In this document: one piece after another, positions 8,217 to 16,231 of the stretch
How the letters are laid out: each line of letters begins with the position of its first letter
How positions within the stretch are numbered: position 1 is the stretch's first letter
Source: a virus
Length of the DNA: 46,587 bases
Strand: one strand, 5' to 3'
IMG/VR virus record: IMGVR_UViG_3300012920_000069
Span: 1 to 46,587 of that record
Notes under the pieces: generated by a model
What the model was told of the DNA's origin: nothing
Databases searched by the model: none
What the model saw: only the letters and a program-made list of their open reading frames with translations
Program-made: the position numbers and the translations under genes

Positions 8217-8951
8217 ATGGAAAGTTATATTAAAAATTTCAGTTCCTTTATTAATGAATCTTATACTGAAGATGGTATATTAGATTTAATAAATAGTGGT
8301 GATAATGCCAATATGGATCTGGGATTTATGCTAATCAAATCCCAATTCCCAGATGATAACTATGGTGAAGATTTATTAAATTCAATCAGAAATAATCCTT
8401 ATTATTGCTTAAAGCACTATGTTGATATGGATTATATGAGATCACTAAATGGGCTATATCTTGATGGTAATGAAATAGACGAATTACCAGATAGCATTGG
8501 TGAATTGGTGAATTTGGAAGATCTATATATAAACAACAATAACTTATCTGAAATACCGGATAGCATAGGTAATTTAACAAAATTAGATACATTAAATATT
8601 AGTGATAATCAATTATCTGAATTACCGGATAGCATATCTAAATTGAAAAAATTAAATATGCTATATATTAGTGATAATCAATTATCTGAATTACCAGATA
8701 GTATATTTAAATTAAAAAATCTTAAAGGACTATACGCTGCTACTAATTCGATATCTGAAATACCAAATGATATAGGTAATTTGAAAAATTTGGATACCAT
8801 ATTTCTCAGTAATAATTACATAAAAGAATTACCAAAGTCCATGACTAAGTTGAGAAAATTAAAAAAACTCATGTTGAATTACAATTATATAGGTCAATTG
8901 CCTGAATTTATGGAACATATGGGCATCGAATACCAAATGGTTAGTAGGTAG
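8217..8951 (+). CDS. LRR protein with capsid-targeting-like leader, 244 aa
   Basis: The leader MESYIKNFSSFINES is almost identical to the gene upstream, followed by the acidic block (ILDLINSGDNANMDLGFMLI) and YCLKHYVDMDYMRSL. About seven LRRs follow (LPDSIGELVNL, IPDSIGNLTKL, LPDSISKLKKL and so on), ending in a short polar tail. Leader identity with five other copies alongside varied repeats is what one expects if the N-terminus has a fixed job, such as virion packaging, and the LRR face is variable. Confidence 0.92.
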   Translation: MESYIKNFSSFINESYTEDGILDLINSGDNANMDLGFMLIKSQFPDDNYGEDLLNSIRNNPYYCLKHYVDMDYMRSLNGLYLDGNEIDELPDSIGELVNLEDLYINNNNLSEIPDSIGNLTKLDTLNISDNQLSELPDSISKLKKLNMLYISDNQLSELPDSIFKLKNLKGLYAATNSISEIPNDIGNLKNLDTIFLSNNYIKELPKSMTKLRKLKKLMLNYNYIGQLPEFMEHMGIEYQMVSR

Positions 8952-9006
8952 TAATTCGGTAACCATTTCTATTATGTTAATTTAAAAATATTAAAAACTA
9001 ATAGAA

Positions 9007-9156
9007 ATGGAAAAATTTAGTCTTAAAAGAACCAAGCAATGTGGTAAATGTCCCTGGAAAGTATCAACTAACCCACATGACATACCTAATGGATATTCAT
9101 TGGAGAAGCACAAAAAATTTATTGATACATTACCTAAAAATAATAACATAGAATAA
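9007..9156 (+). CDS. Small Cys-motif protein, 49 aa (DUF6283-like)
   Basis: An ATG at 9007 opens a 49-residue frame with CGKCPWKVSTNPHDIPNGYS followed by LEKHKKFIDTL. The C-x2-C-P-W/R...DIPN...H pattern is typical of the short phage/bacterial family DUF6283 (recalled from memory, not searched). The CxxC and a downstream His could bind metal. Its stop overlaps the ATG of the next LRR gene (TAATG), which strongly supports it being translated. Confidence 0.7.
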   Translation: MEKFSLKRTKQCGKCPWKVSTNPHDIPNGYSLEKHKKFIDTLPKNNNIE

Positions 9157-9806
9157 TGGAAAAACACATTAAAAATTTTAATCAATTTATTAATGAATCT
9201 GATGAAACGGATAGTTTGTTGGAGTTATTTAACAGTAAAGACAAATCAAAAATCACGAATGGATTTAAAATGATGCTAGATAATAATCTTGATGTTGGCA
9301 CAATCAGAAAACTAAATTTATCATATTCTGAATTGGATGAATTACCAGACACCATAGATAGATTTACCAATCTAGAAGAATTGAGATTAGTTGATAATAA
9401 TCTTAAAAAGTTACCAGATTCAATTGGTAAGCTCAAAAATTTAAAAAAATTATATATATCAGCCAATAGTCTTAAAGAGTTACCCCGTAATATATATGAT
9501 CTTAAAGATCTGGTAGTATTGGAAATATCATCCAATAATTTCGGGGAATTACCAGATTCAATTGGTAAGCTCAAAAATCTAAAAGAACTGGATGCATCAT
9601 CTAATAAATTATCATCTATACCAGATTCAATTGGTAATCTAATAAATTTAGATAAATTGAATTTTAGTAACAATGATATTAAAGTACTACCAGATTCAAT
9701 TGGTAAGCTCAAAAATCTAAAAGAACTGGATATTACTAGAAATCAAGTAAAAGAGTTACCAAAAACCATGGGTGATATGGGTGATGAATTTATACTATAT
9801 CAATAA
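9156..9806 (+). CDS. LRR protein with capsid-targeting-like leader, 216 aa
   Basis: The leader MEKHIKNFNQFINES is followed by a shorter pre-LRR block than in other copies (LLELFNSKDKSKITNGFKMM), with no YHCLxxxxE segment, and about seven LRRs (LPDSIGKLKNLKEL occurs three times, almost identical in DNA). Start and upstream stop overlap (TAATG). The missing middle of the pre-LRR block suggests an internal deletion relative to its paralogs while the leader was retained. Confidence 0.9.
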   Translation: MEKHIKNFNQFINESDETDSLLELFNSKDKSKITNGFKMMLDNNLDVGTIRKLNLSYSELDELPDTIDRFTNLEELRLVDNNLKKLPDSIGKLKNLKKLYISANSLKELPRNIYDLKDLVVLEISSNNFGELPDSIGKLKNLKELDASSNKLSSIPDSIGNLINLDKLNFSNNDIKVLPDSIGKLKNLKELDITRNQVKELPKTMGDMGDEFILYQ

Positions 9807-9848
9807 GTAATTAATTTCATTACCAAAATTGTTAAAATTAATTATATC

Positions 9849-10457
9849 ATGAGATTTAATGAAAAAAGAATAGTAACCAAGAGAAAACATAGACTTGGTG
9901 AAATAGAATATCCCGAATATAGGCATGATGACAGACATTTGATGAGGAATAAGATAATATGTCATATTGGGGACAATAAGAAATTATCAAAAGAATCTCT
10001 GAGAGAATTTTTTGATCTACTATCATCAGATCCCGAAATAGGTAAATCACCCCATAAAACTTGGCTAAGTAAAAATACCCATATGATAAAAAATTTCAAA
10101 TTGGGTACCAAAGATTATTATTGTCTAACCAAACAGGGGAAAAGATTGTATAAGCATTTATTAACCAATATTAGTGAAAAATCAACTAGTAAATCCCAAC
10201 AAAGACTCATGGGTATAGCATATTCGGTTAAATCTGGGAAACAAAAAATAGATGACATTCCTGGTGATATTAGACAAAAAATACAGGACATGGTGGATGG
10301 AATGAGTTTAGATAATTTAAAAAAATACGCATCTACTGATCATAATAATTTGCCAGATAAGATAAATGACAATTCATCATTAGATGGAGTTGCATCAGAA
10401 TATAGCACATTACCAAATATTTATAGAAAAAATAAAATAATATATGTTGAAGCCTAA
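9849..10457 (+). CDS. DUF3008-like C-terminal domain protein, 202 aa
   Basis: The basic N-terminal region (residues 1-110) is unrecognised. It contains a LSKESLREFFDLLSSDP stretch and a C-terminal-helix-like LTKQGKRLYKHL. Residues about 113-165 (SKSQQRLMGIAYSVKSGKQK ... MSLDNLKKYASTDHNNLPDK) match the pattern I know from the DUF3008 family (SKAQQRFMG ... DVKDFASTKHKGLPEK), common in phages and of unknown function. The stop overlaps the next gene's start by 14 bases. Confidence 0.7.
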   Translation: MRFNEKRIVTKRKHRLGEIEYPEYRHDDRHLMRNKIICHIGDNKKLSKESLREFFDLLSSDPEIGKSPHKTWLSKNTHMIKNFKLGTKDYYCLTKQGKRLYKHLLTNISEKSTSKSQQRLMGIAYSVKSGKQKIDDIPGDIRQKIQDMVDGMSLDNLKKYASTDHNNLPDKINDNSSLDGVASEYSTLPNIYRKNKIIYVEA

Positions 10458-10764
10458 AATAAGCGAAATAGAACCATTTAATTTAAATAGTTTTGTTAAA
10501 AATACCATATTTTGTTATCTAGATCATAGATGTGGCAATCATGGTAATGAGACAAGACCAATATTGATATTTGCCCAAGGAGATGATGGATCTTATAAAG
10601 GTGCAGAGATATCTACACATAGAGATGGTATAATGTACTCTGCGGATGTACATACTCATGGTTCCAATATAGACATGGATTCTATAACAAGTGATCCTTA
10701 TACATTATTACATGATTGGTTAATAAGTATCAAGAGAGATGATTTATTGGTAGAAATGATATAA
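10444..10764 (+). CDS. Hypothetical protein, 106 aa
   Basis: I do not recognise this protein. It is small and soluble, rich in His and Asp (CYLDHRCGNHGNETRP, THRDGIMYSADVHTHGS), which might allow metal binding, though no known motif is complete. The start ATG lies inside the end of the preceding gene, indicating coupled translation within the plus-strand cassette. Confidence 0.65.
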   Translation: MLKPKISEIEPFNLNSFVKNTIFCYLDHRCGNHGNETRPILIFAQGDDGSYKGAEISTHRDGIMYSADVHTHGSNIDMDSITSDPYTLLHDWLISIKRDDLLVEMI

Positions 10765-10797
10765 GAAACTACCATAAAATGTTATAATAATATTTAT

Positions 10798-10977
10798 ATG
10801 AAAAAAACATTTTTATTAATACTATTCTTGTTCATATTGTATCATGCATATGGATATTTTTTTATAGATAAACAGTTCTTTATGAGAAAGTTGTTTGTTA
10901 TACATCATTATGTTATGATGTTGGTTGGCATGATTGCAACGTTGGCAGTCTATATAAAAAATCCCATATCTAGATGA
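10798..10977 (+). CDS. Small membrane protein, 59 aa
   Basis: An ATG at 10798 opens a frame with a Lys-start hydrophobic segment (KKTFLLILFLFILYHAYGYF, residues 2-21), a short polar loop with several charged residues, and a second hydrophobic helix (about residues 36-53). It ends KNPISR. Two short membrane spans, or a signal peptide plus one span, are likely. The stop overlaps the next start as ATGA. The fold would suit a holin-like or inner-membrane accessory role, but nothing specific supports that. Confidence 0.65.
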   Translation: MKKTFLLILFLFILYHAYGYFFIDKQFFMRKLFVIHHYVMMLVGMIATLAVYIKNPISR

Positions 10978-11381
10978 TAGATATAGAAATTTTACATGGG
11001 GTTTTTAAAGAAAGAGGATTTGAATTATCTGATGATATTATAAAATCAATACATGATGATATAGAATCATCTGGTAGTATGTCAGAAGGTGAAATAATAG
11101 GATATTTACTAGAGGATGATATTACTAAGGTAAATGATATATCAAACATAGTTGAGATAAGTAATTTCATACATGAACAAGTCACTGAATATAGGAGCAT
11201 ATATGGGGATCGTCATAAAGGTAATATATATACGACTACTGTTACAGGTAAAAAACAGTATGAGTATGATAGAGAACTAAGTATGAAAGATGACACCATA
11301 AATACTCTAAATAACCACATTCAAGACTTAAATGACACAATAGAAGATTTAAAGTATAAACTTCGTAACCTAACTAATTAA
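10974..11381 (+). CDS. Hypothetical protein with C-terminal coiled coil, 135 aa
   Basis: The N-terminal 60 residues are acidic and helical (GFELSDDIIKSIHDDIESSG). The last 35 residues have a heptad-like pattern (MKDDTINTLNNHIQDLNDTI), indicating a coiled coil and probable oligomerisation. It overlaps the upstream membrane-protein gene by 4 bases, so the two are likely made together and might interact. No family recognised. Confidence 0.7.
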   Translation: MIDIEILHGVFKERGFELSDDIIKSIHDDIESSGSMSEGEIIGYLLEDDITKVNDISNIVEISNFIHEQVTEYRSIYGDRHKGNIYTTTVTGKKQYEYDRELSMKDDTINTLNNHIQDLNDTIEDLKYKLRNLTN

Positions 11382-11385
11382 AATT

Positions 11386-11607
11386 ATGCCAAATAATAAT
11401 TATAATTCAAAATTATTGTCAATAAAAGTAAACAATTGGAATCCCAATAAACCTATACCAGAGTTAAATAACAGATCATGCCCAGATTGTGATAATGAAT
11501 TATATGATACTAATCCCCATGAAGTTATCTCAAAAGATGGTATGAGGTGTAAATTGATACATTGTGAAAATTGTGGATATAAAGGTTCCAGAATAACCAT
11601 AATATAA
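11386..11607 (+). CDS. Zinc-ribbon protein, 73 aa
   Basis: The C-terminal half has CPDC (about residues 28-31) and CENCG (about 61-65) separated by about 30 residues with hydrophobic strands (GMRCKLIHCENCGYKG). This is a classical CxxC...CxxC zinc ribbon with a short unstructured N-terminus (NNYNSKLLSIKVNNWNPNKP). Small phage zinc ribbons often bind nucleic acid or RNA polymerase; which applies here cannot be told. It is tightly packed between neighbours (4 bases each side). Confidence 0.75.
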   Translation: MPNNNYNSKLLSIKVNNWNPNKPIPELNNRSCPDCDNELYDTNPHEVISKDGMRCKLIHCENCGYKGSRITII

Positions 11608-11611
11608 AACT

Positions 11612-11758
11612 ATGAACGATAAAGATGCTATTTATTTCGGTTTGCTTATGTCGAAATACCATAAACAAATTAATTGTGGATATTATAACAATAATAAGTT
11701 AAGTGATGAAAAAAGAGGTAAATTGAGAAAGAAGCGTAAGAAAAAGAAAAGAAAATAA
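11612..11758 (+). CDS. Small very basic protein, 48 aa
   Basis: An ATG at 11612, four bases after the upstream stop, opens a frame of 48 codons ending in a lysine/arginine run (RKKRKKKKRK). The first half is neutral (AIYFGLLMSKYHKQINCGYY). The tail could bind nucleic acid. Support comes from tight spacing to both neighbours (next ATG at 11761), not from similarity. Confidence 0.55.
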   Translation: MNDKDAIYFGLLMSKYHKQINCGYYNNNKLSDEKRGKLRKKRKKKKRK

Positions 11759-11760
11759 TT

Positions 11761-12120
11761 ATGCATAATTTCAAATTTGTGGATGAAAATGGTAAACCTG
11801 TTGACAGGAATCCTATTGATTATCCATATTCATATGACAATCATGCGATTTATCGCAATGGCAGAAATGATGAAATTACTAATACAGAATATTCTGATAG
11901 GTTAATGACTAGCAATTCAAAGAAGCATAAATCATTATGTAATGAAATATTTGGATCACCCTACGCTAACTGGAGTGAATCACCCGCTAATCTAATTGAA
12001 AAATTTATCAAAAAATTTTTCAATTATGATCATGATGTGAAATTGATATTATTGATGAAAGGTTGCAATAATATGAGTGGATATCCATATCACATACTAA
12101 GATATAAATTAATAACATAA
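11761..12120 (+). CDS. Hypothetical protein, 119 aa
   Basis: I do not recognise this protein. It is a soluble sequence with a polar N-terminal half rich in Asn, Asp and Tyr (VDENGKPVDRNPIDYPYSYD) and a C-terminal half with a helix (SPANLIEKFIKKFF) and a strand-like stretch (HDVKLILLMKGCN). It is co-oriented with and 2 bases from the next gene, so it belongs to the same small-gene operon. Confidence 0.65.
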   Translation: MHNFKFVDENGKPVDRNPIDYPYSYDNHAIYRNGRNDEITNTEYSDRLMTSNSKKHKSLCNEIFGSPYANWSESPANLIEKFIKKFFNYDHDVKLILLMKGCNNMSGYPYHILRYKLIT

Positions 12121-12122
12121 TC

Positions 12123-12383
12123 ATGAATAATTCGGTAACTATTACACCAAATACCACAGCTGTTGTCAACAAATCCATTAAAGTTAAAGTCACATATTGT
12201 GATGATCCTACTGGAATGTCTGATGATAGTGAAATCACAATAGAATTACCCACTGGTTTTTGTTTGTTGTGTTATCATGATGGAAAAGAAGTATCTCTAT
12301 TATCTAGAATAATGCCATTTATAAGAGAGGAAACTGGCATTGAAGATGGTTATATAACCGTATGGAAAGTATATACTTTATGA
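12123..12383 (+). CDS. Hypothetical protein, 86 aa
   Basis: I do not recognise this protein. The sequence looks mostly beta-stranded (SVTITPNTTAVVNKSIKVKV, SEITIELPTGFCLLCY) with an acidic centre. It is the last gene of the plus-strand cassette that begins at 6826, and its end overlaps by 6 bases the end of the convergent hub-like gene. No terminator hairpin is evident at the junction. Confidence 0.65.
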   Translation: MNNSVTITPNTTAVVNKSIKVKVTYCDDPTGMSDDSEITIELPTGFCLLCYHDGKEVSLLSRIMPFIREETGIEDGYITVWKVYTL

Positions 12384-13817
12384 TTCTTGATCTCTTATCA
12401 TTTGTTCCCTTATTTCACCCATATTTTCCCATTCTCTTTTAATACAAGTAAGCACCTGGGTTAATTTTTCACTACTTTTATCCCAAATATATCTTATTTT
12501 CGACACAACATACCACCCAGATAAAAAAATACTCATAGTCCCTTGTTTATTTTCATCTCCATCATCTGGATCATCAAAATTAGTTTCTCTTGTAAATTCA
12601 TTATCATCATATATTATAAATATAGGTATGATAGTTCCCATACTTATAGATTGATTGATAGTGGATAGTTCAACCTCCAATCTCATTCTGGAAATATGGG
12701 AAAAATTCTGCATATTTTGAATACTAGAATGTAAATAGTTATCATGGACATTTTCTGATTGAACACCTAAATATTCATATTTTATCTGATCATTTTTATC
12801 TTCGTCAACTCTACCTCTGAGTACCGATGATGGGTTTACTCCATCGGTATCCATCGGTTCTATAAAATATTCTACATATTTCTTAGTCTTTTTATCATAA
12901 TATTGAATGTATTTTTTATATCCATCTCCAAGAGTAATTTGACCATTATCGCTAATTAATGTAAATCCTTTTATATAATTTGGTTCGTTTGCCTTAATTC
13001 TGGAATTAGTTAAATACATTAATGATTCAAATTTCTCAATAAAAGTATCATTGAATCTATATTCGGATTCAATGATCTGGTTAGATATAGATGTATTAAT
13101 GTTATCCTCTATTACTAATAAATCATTAATATTTATGAAATTCATATAATAATATTGATCCACAAAGCATGTATTAAATGATCTATCGTCTATATATGAA
13201 TGTGTTATGATGTCATGTATAAAATTTTTCCTAGTGTCATATGGATTTATCCAGCACATCTTATCGTTGGTATTAGTTGTATTAGAACAAAACCCCAATT
13301 TTAATAGATCCGATAATTCTTTTAATACTTCAAATGAAGTTCCATCATAGCATTCACTAAATTCTCCATATATGGATGGTATTCTCAATATGGCTTCACA
13401 AGAAAATATCATGTTATTTCCGGAAGGGTTCGTTGATAATGGTGACTGAATGGCTATAGCGGTAAAATCCATTCTAATGGGTTTATATTCATCATTATTT
13501 GGTGCTAAATATAATGATATGACATCACCATCTCTGGGATAGTGTCTTGATATAAATTGACCACCCATTTCTCTAAATGAAAATGATAATGTTGGTAATA
13601 GATCTTCACCTATGGTAAGTTCCATAAATTCTATTAAATTACCACTATATTTCATCCCATTCATTTGAATATATGGACTCAAGGTACCAACCACATTTTC
13701 AAATCTGTTGGTTTCATTTTTTAGATCACTGTTATCTTGACCGTATTTGTAATCTATTATTTTTAGTTCATCCAATATTATGGATGGATTATGATATTTT
13801 ATGATTTGTTTGCCCAT
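12378..13817 (-). CDS. Baseplate-hub-like protein, 479 aa
   Basis: The layout fits T4 gp27 / Mu gp44 / gpD-type hub proteins: an N-terminal beta domain (YIQMNGMKYSGNLIEFMELT, LPTLSFSF), a region like the hub's second domain (FEVLKELSDLLKLGFCSN then SYIDDRSFNTCFVDQYYYMN), and a C-terminal strand pair of the kind that ends these proteins (GWYVVSKIRYIWD, LTQVLTCIKREW). Hubs form the trimeric ring at the tail tip that carries the spike. The assignment rests on remembered pattern, not a search. A palindromic 31-bp gap with TATAAATA on both strands separates it from the divergent LRR gene at 13849. Confidence 0.6.
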   Translation of the reverse strand: MGKQIIKYHNPSIILDELKIIDYKYGQDNSDLKNETNRFENVVGTLSPYIQMNGMKYSGNLIEFMELTIGEDLLPTLSFSFREMGGQFISRHYPRDGDVISLYLAPNNDEYKPIRMDFTAIAIQSPLSTNPSGNNMIFSCEAILRIPSIYGEFSECYDGTSFEVLKELSDLLKLGFCSNTTNTNDKMCWINPYDTRKNFIHDIITHSYIDDRSFNTCFVDQYYYMNFININDLLVIEDNINTSISNQIIESEYRFNDTFIEKFESLMYLTNSRIKANEPNYIKGFTLISDNGQITLGDGYKKYIQYYDKKTKKYVEYFIEPMDTDGVNPSSVLRGRVDEDKNDQIKYEYLGVQSENVHDNYLHSSIQNMQNFSHISRMRLEVELSTINQSISMGTIIPIFIIYDDNEFTRETNFDDPDDGDENKQGTMSIFLSGWYVVSKIRYIWDKSSEKLTQVLTCIKREWENMGEIREQMIRDQES

Positions 13818-13820
13818 ATA

Positions 13821-13848
13821 ATTTTATATATTTATAAATATATAAAAT
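13821..13848. promoter_or_regulatory. Palindromic candidate bidirectional late promoter
   Basis: The 28-bp perfect palindrome ATTTTATATATTTATAAATA(+8) fills the gap between two divergent genes. Overlapping TATAAATA octamers occur on plus (13833-13840) and minus (13829-13836), 8 and 11 bases from the respective start codons (13849 plus, 13817 minus). The symmetry would drive a hub-like and an LRR gene at the same time. Confidence 0.6.
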
Positions 13849-14616
13849 ATGAAATATATAAAATTATTTGCTGAATATATAAATGAATCCGATGAGTCAA
13901 AAATAGTGGGTATGCTAAAAACTGGTGATGACATTAACGTAGAACTAGCATTTAATCTATTATCATCGCAAAATATACAAATTAAGGATACCAGTATAAT
14001 ACGAAAATATCCCATACATTGTTTAAAACATGGATTAGAATTAGAATGGTTATACAATTTAAAATCTATAAATGCTTCTAATAATGGTATATCAGAATTA
14101 CCAGAATCAATAGGTTCGTTGAAAAACCTAGAGGAATTAAACCTACATGGTAATATGATACAAGAATTACCAGAATCAATAGGTTCATTGGATAGTTTGA
14201 ATGATCTTTATCTATCATCCAACAGACTAGTTAAATTACCAAGAACCATGGGTAACCTTGGTAATTTAACTAGTCTGTATTTATCAAATAATCAACTATC
14301 AAAACTGCCACCTTCTATAAATAAATTATCAAAATTAGAACAATTATATTTATCAAATAATCAACTATCAAAACTGCCTGATTTAAGTAATCTCAAATCA
14401 CTTAAATCACTTTCATTATCCAATAACCATTTTAAGGTAATACCAAAACAATTGATTGGATCTGGTATTACCAGTCTAAATATGTCAGATAATCCAATCA
14501 AATTTATAAATGACTATGTATCTAATTTAAATTTGGATGAAATAACCATAAGCACAGGAATTAATTCTAAAAGACTAATGGATCTGATAGATGGAATAAA
14601 AATTTATTATGACTAA
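13849..14616 (+). CDS. LRR protein with capsid-targeting-like leader, 255 aa
   Basis: The shortened leader MKYIKLFAEYINES is followed by the conserved block (SKIVGMLKTGDDINVELAFN, YPIHCLKHGLELEWLYNL), then about six LRRs (LPESIGSLKNL, LPRTMGNLGNL, LPPSINKLSKL) and a divergent C-terminal cap. The I-N-E-S site is retained although the leader is two residues shorter, arguing for selection on that site. It shares a palindromic promoter region with the hub-like gene and overlaps the gp4-like gene by 8 bases. Confidence 0.9.
   Translation: MKYIKLFAEYINESDESKIVGMLKTGDDINVELAFNLLSSQNIQIKDTSIIRKYPIHCLKHGLELEWLYNLKSINASNNGISELPESIGSLKNLEELNLHGNMIQELPESIGSLDSLNDLYLSSNRLVKLPRTMGNLGNLTSLYLSNNQLSKLPPSINKLSKLEQLYLSNNQLSKLPDLSNLKSLKSLSLSNNHFKVIPKQLIGSGITSLNMSDNPIKFINDYVSNLNLDEITISTGINSKRLMDLIDGIKIYYD
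14222..14278. repeat. Perfect 22-bp inverted repeat in LRR gene
   Basis: The arm ACAGACTAGTTAAATTACCA(AG) at 14222-14243 is exactly complementary to 14257-14278, with a 13-nt loop. It lies within the coding sequence of the third LRR of the 255-aa gene. Confidence 0.9.
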
Positions 14617-15100
14617 AATAAAATCATTAAAGCCATCATTAAATAGCCCATATAAACAAGGTTATTATACACCAAAGAACACAAAAAAATATATTGGTAA
14701 AAATCCCAAGATAATTCATAGATCTGGTTTAGAACTTAAGTTTTGTAAGATTTGTGATATGAGTAATTTAGTATCTGCGTGGTCTAGTGAAGAATTAGTA
14801 ATAAAATATTTAAACCCAATAGATAAAAAGGTTCACGATTATTACCCAGATTTTTTTGTCCGTATGAGTAATGGCACAAAGTGGTTGGTTGAAATAAAGG
14901 CTGCTAATAAACTTAAAAAACCCAAAAAACCTAGTAAATTTGCCAGTAATAAGAGTTGGATTAATTATTATAAAAATTTAAGAGAATTCATAATAATTAA
15001 TGCAAAAAAGAAAGCATCAGAACAATACTGCGCTAAATTTCCCAGTTGCTATTATATAATGATCACAGAAAAATCTGATATATTGAAAAAATTTAAATAA
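14609..15100 (+). CDS. T4 gp4-like head-completion nuclease, 163 aa
   Basis: It has the family's order of motifs: a basic N-terminus (YKQGYYTPKNTKKYIGKNP), the RSGLELKFCKICD helix (residues 38-50), SSEELVIKYLNPIDKKVHDY, then YYPDFFVRM with D81, and WLVEIKA with E95 and K97. That is a PD-(D/E)xK nuclease core. T4 gp4 acts after packaging in finishing the head before tail joining. Length (163 aa) is close to T4 gp4 (about 150). The C-terminal basic helices (KKPKKPSKFASNKSW) may contact DNA. The start overlaps the LRR gene's end by 8 bases, tying an LRR protein to head-assembly expression. Confidence 0.82.
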   Translation: MTKIKSLKPSLNSPYKQGYYTPKNTKKYIGKNPKIIHRSGLELKFCKICDMSNLVSAWSSEELVIKYLNPIDKKVHDYYPDFFVRMSNGTKWLVEIKAANKLKKPKKPSKFASNKSWINYYKNLREFIIINAKKKASEQYCAKFPSCYYIMITEKSDILKKFK

Positions 15101-15154
15101 ATATTGTAACTAAATTACTAAGATACATGATAAAACATCAAAAATGTATTTATC

Positions 15155-15874
15155 ATGGGGAAAAAACACTATATAGATAGGAATCAGTTTCATGAAGTTA
15201 TGACTTATTGTAAGAAAAATGATGAGTTAAATGATGAAGCCATATCATATTTCATAAAATTGAGTAGAAATGTTGCAAGAAAGTACTATTATGGTAATAA
15301 TATAGATATAGAAGATGCAGCATCAATGTCCATAGAAGATTTACTCAAATATTGGAAAAATTTCAAAGAAAACAATCTGGTAAAACTTAATATACTAAGG
15401 AATTTTAATGATGGAGAATCCATTGAAATAATGATAGATGGGATAGATTCCATGGTTTTTACTGCTAAATCGAATCCATCCCATTCATCAGAATTTTTAA
15501 TAAGGGATACTAAAAACAGAACCATACAGGAATTCAAATCAATAACCAAAGAATATAGTGATAAATTTATGGTATACCATGATCAGGTTAAGTGTAATTT
15601 AACAATAATGGATAACCATAATAAGGATAACCCGAATATATTTTCATCAATGAAAATGATTGGATCACCTGATTTATATAAAATAAAGAAACACAAATCT
15701 GGTGATTTGATAACATTTGACAAACCCCCCAATGCATTTTCTTATTTTACTAGCATATGTAATAATGCAATAAGAAAATATTTGAATATGGCTAATCCAA
15801 AACATCTTAGAGATGGTAACAAGATAAGTATACAAGGTATCAATATTAACAATAATGGGTTATATTCAATATAA
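15155..15874 (+). CDS. T4 gp55-like late sigma factor with insertion, 239 aa
   Basis: Residues 25-70 (EAISYFIKLSRNVARKYYYG ... DIEDAASMSIEDLLKYWKNF) and 190-211 (PPNAFSYFTSICNNAIRKYL) reproduce the split sigma-70 region-2 pattern of T4 gp55, which directs host RNA polymerase to TATAAATA late promoters. In known relatives those two parts are only a few residues apart. Here about 118 residues (71-188) of unrecognised, mixed alpha/beta sequence separate them. The C-terminus is short, with no region 4. TATAAATA octamers upstream of several genes in the window fit the role. A general ECF-like sigma is the alternative. The ATG lies in a hairpin-prone leader (15127-15157). Confidence 0.68.
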   Translation: MGKKHYIDRNQFHEVMTYCKKNDELNDEAISYFIKLSRNVARKYYYGNNIDIEDAASMSIEDLLKYWKNFKENNLVKLNILRNFNDGESIEIMIDGIDSMVFTAKSNPSHSSEFLIRDTKNRTIQEFKSITKEYSDKFMVYHDQVKCNLTIMDNHNKDNPNIFSSMKMIGSPDLYKIKKHKSGDLITFDKPPNAFSYFTSICNNAIRKYLNMANPKHLRDGNKISIQGININNNGLYSI

Positions 15875-15877
15875 ATA
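15870..15877 (+). promoter_or_regulatory. Candidate late promoter TATAAATA
   Basis: An exact TATAAATA ends 36 bases before the ATG of the secreted protein at 15914. It overlaps the stop codon of the gp55-like gene. A chance occurrence cannot be excluded in such AT-rich DNA. Confidence 0.4.
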
Positions 15878-15885
15878 ATGTAACA

Positions 15886-15920
15886 TTTTCATAAAATCCC
15901 ATATAAAAATTTTATGAAAA
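15886..15920. repeat. Perfect 12-bp inverted repeat holding a start codon
   Basis: TTTTCATAAAAT at 15886-15897 and ATTTTATGAAAA at 15909-15920 flank 11 nt. The ATG of the 15914 gene is in the right arm, so in mRNA the hairpin would hide the start codon. Confidence 0.75.
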
Positions 15921-16231
15921 ATTTGTTTAAATTATCCCTATTATTGTTATTAATATCAGTTGTTGATACTGCCATATCTCAAAATTCTACCAGGAAAAAA
16001 CTCAAAGGACACCAGTATAGAAAGTATAATATTGAAAAAACTTATAAGATAAAATCCCAGTTAACATTTGGTGGTGATAAATTGAATGTAACAATAATAT
16101 ATTCATATAGCAGAAATAAAATATTGAATATATTATGGAGAAATAGAATAGATATACTAAAAGCCGTATCAAAAATAGAATTAGATCACATAAGAAATGC
16201 TATAAAAATGGACATGGATCAAAAGTTTTAA
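15914..16231 (+). CDS. Secreted small protein, 105 aa
   Basis: The N-terminus is a clear signal peptide: basic start (KNLFK), hydrophobic core (LSLLLLLISVV, residues 7-17), then DTAISQN with probable cleavage near residue 22. The mature part is basic (about 80 residues; KKLKGHQYRKYNIEKTYKIK) with beta-like segments, and no family is recognised. Export to the periplasm suggests action on the envelope, for example superinfection exclusion or lysis; this is inference. Its stop overlaps by 4 bases the stop of the convergent membrane coiled-coil gene. Confidence 0.75.
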   Translation: MKNLFKLSLLLLLISVVDTAISQNSTRKKLKGHQYRKYNIEKTYKIKSQLTFGGDKLNVTIIYSYSRNKILNILWRNRIDILKAVSKIELDHIRNAIKMDMDQKF

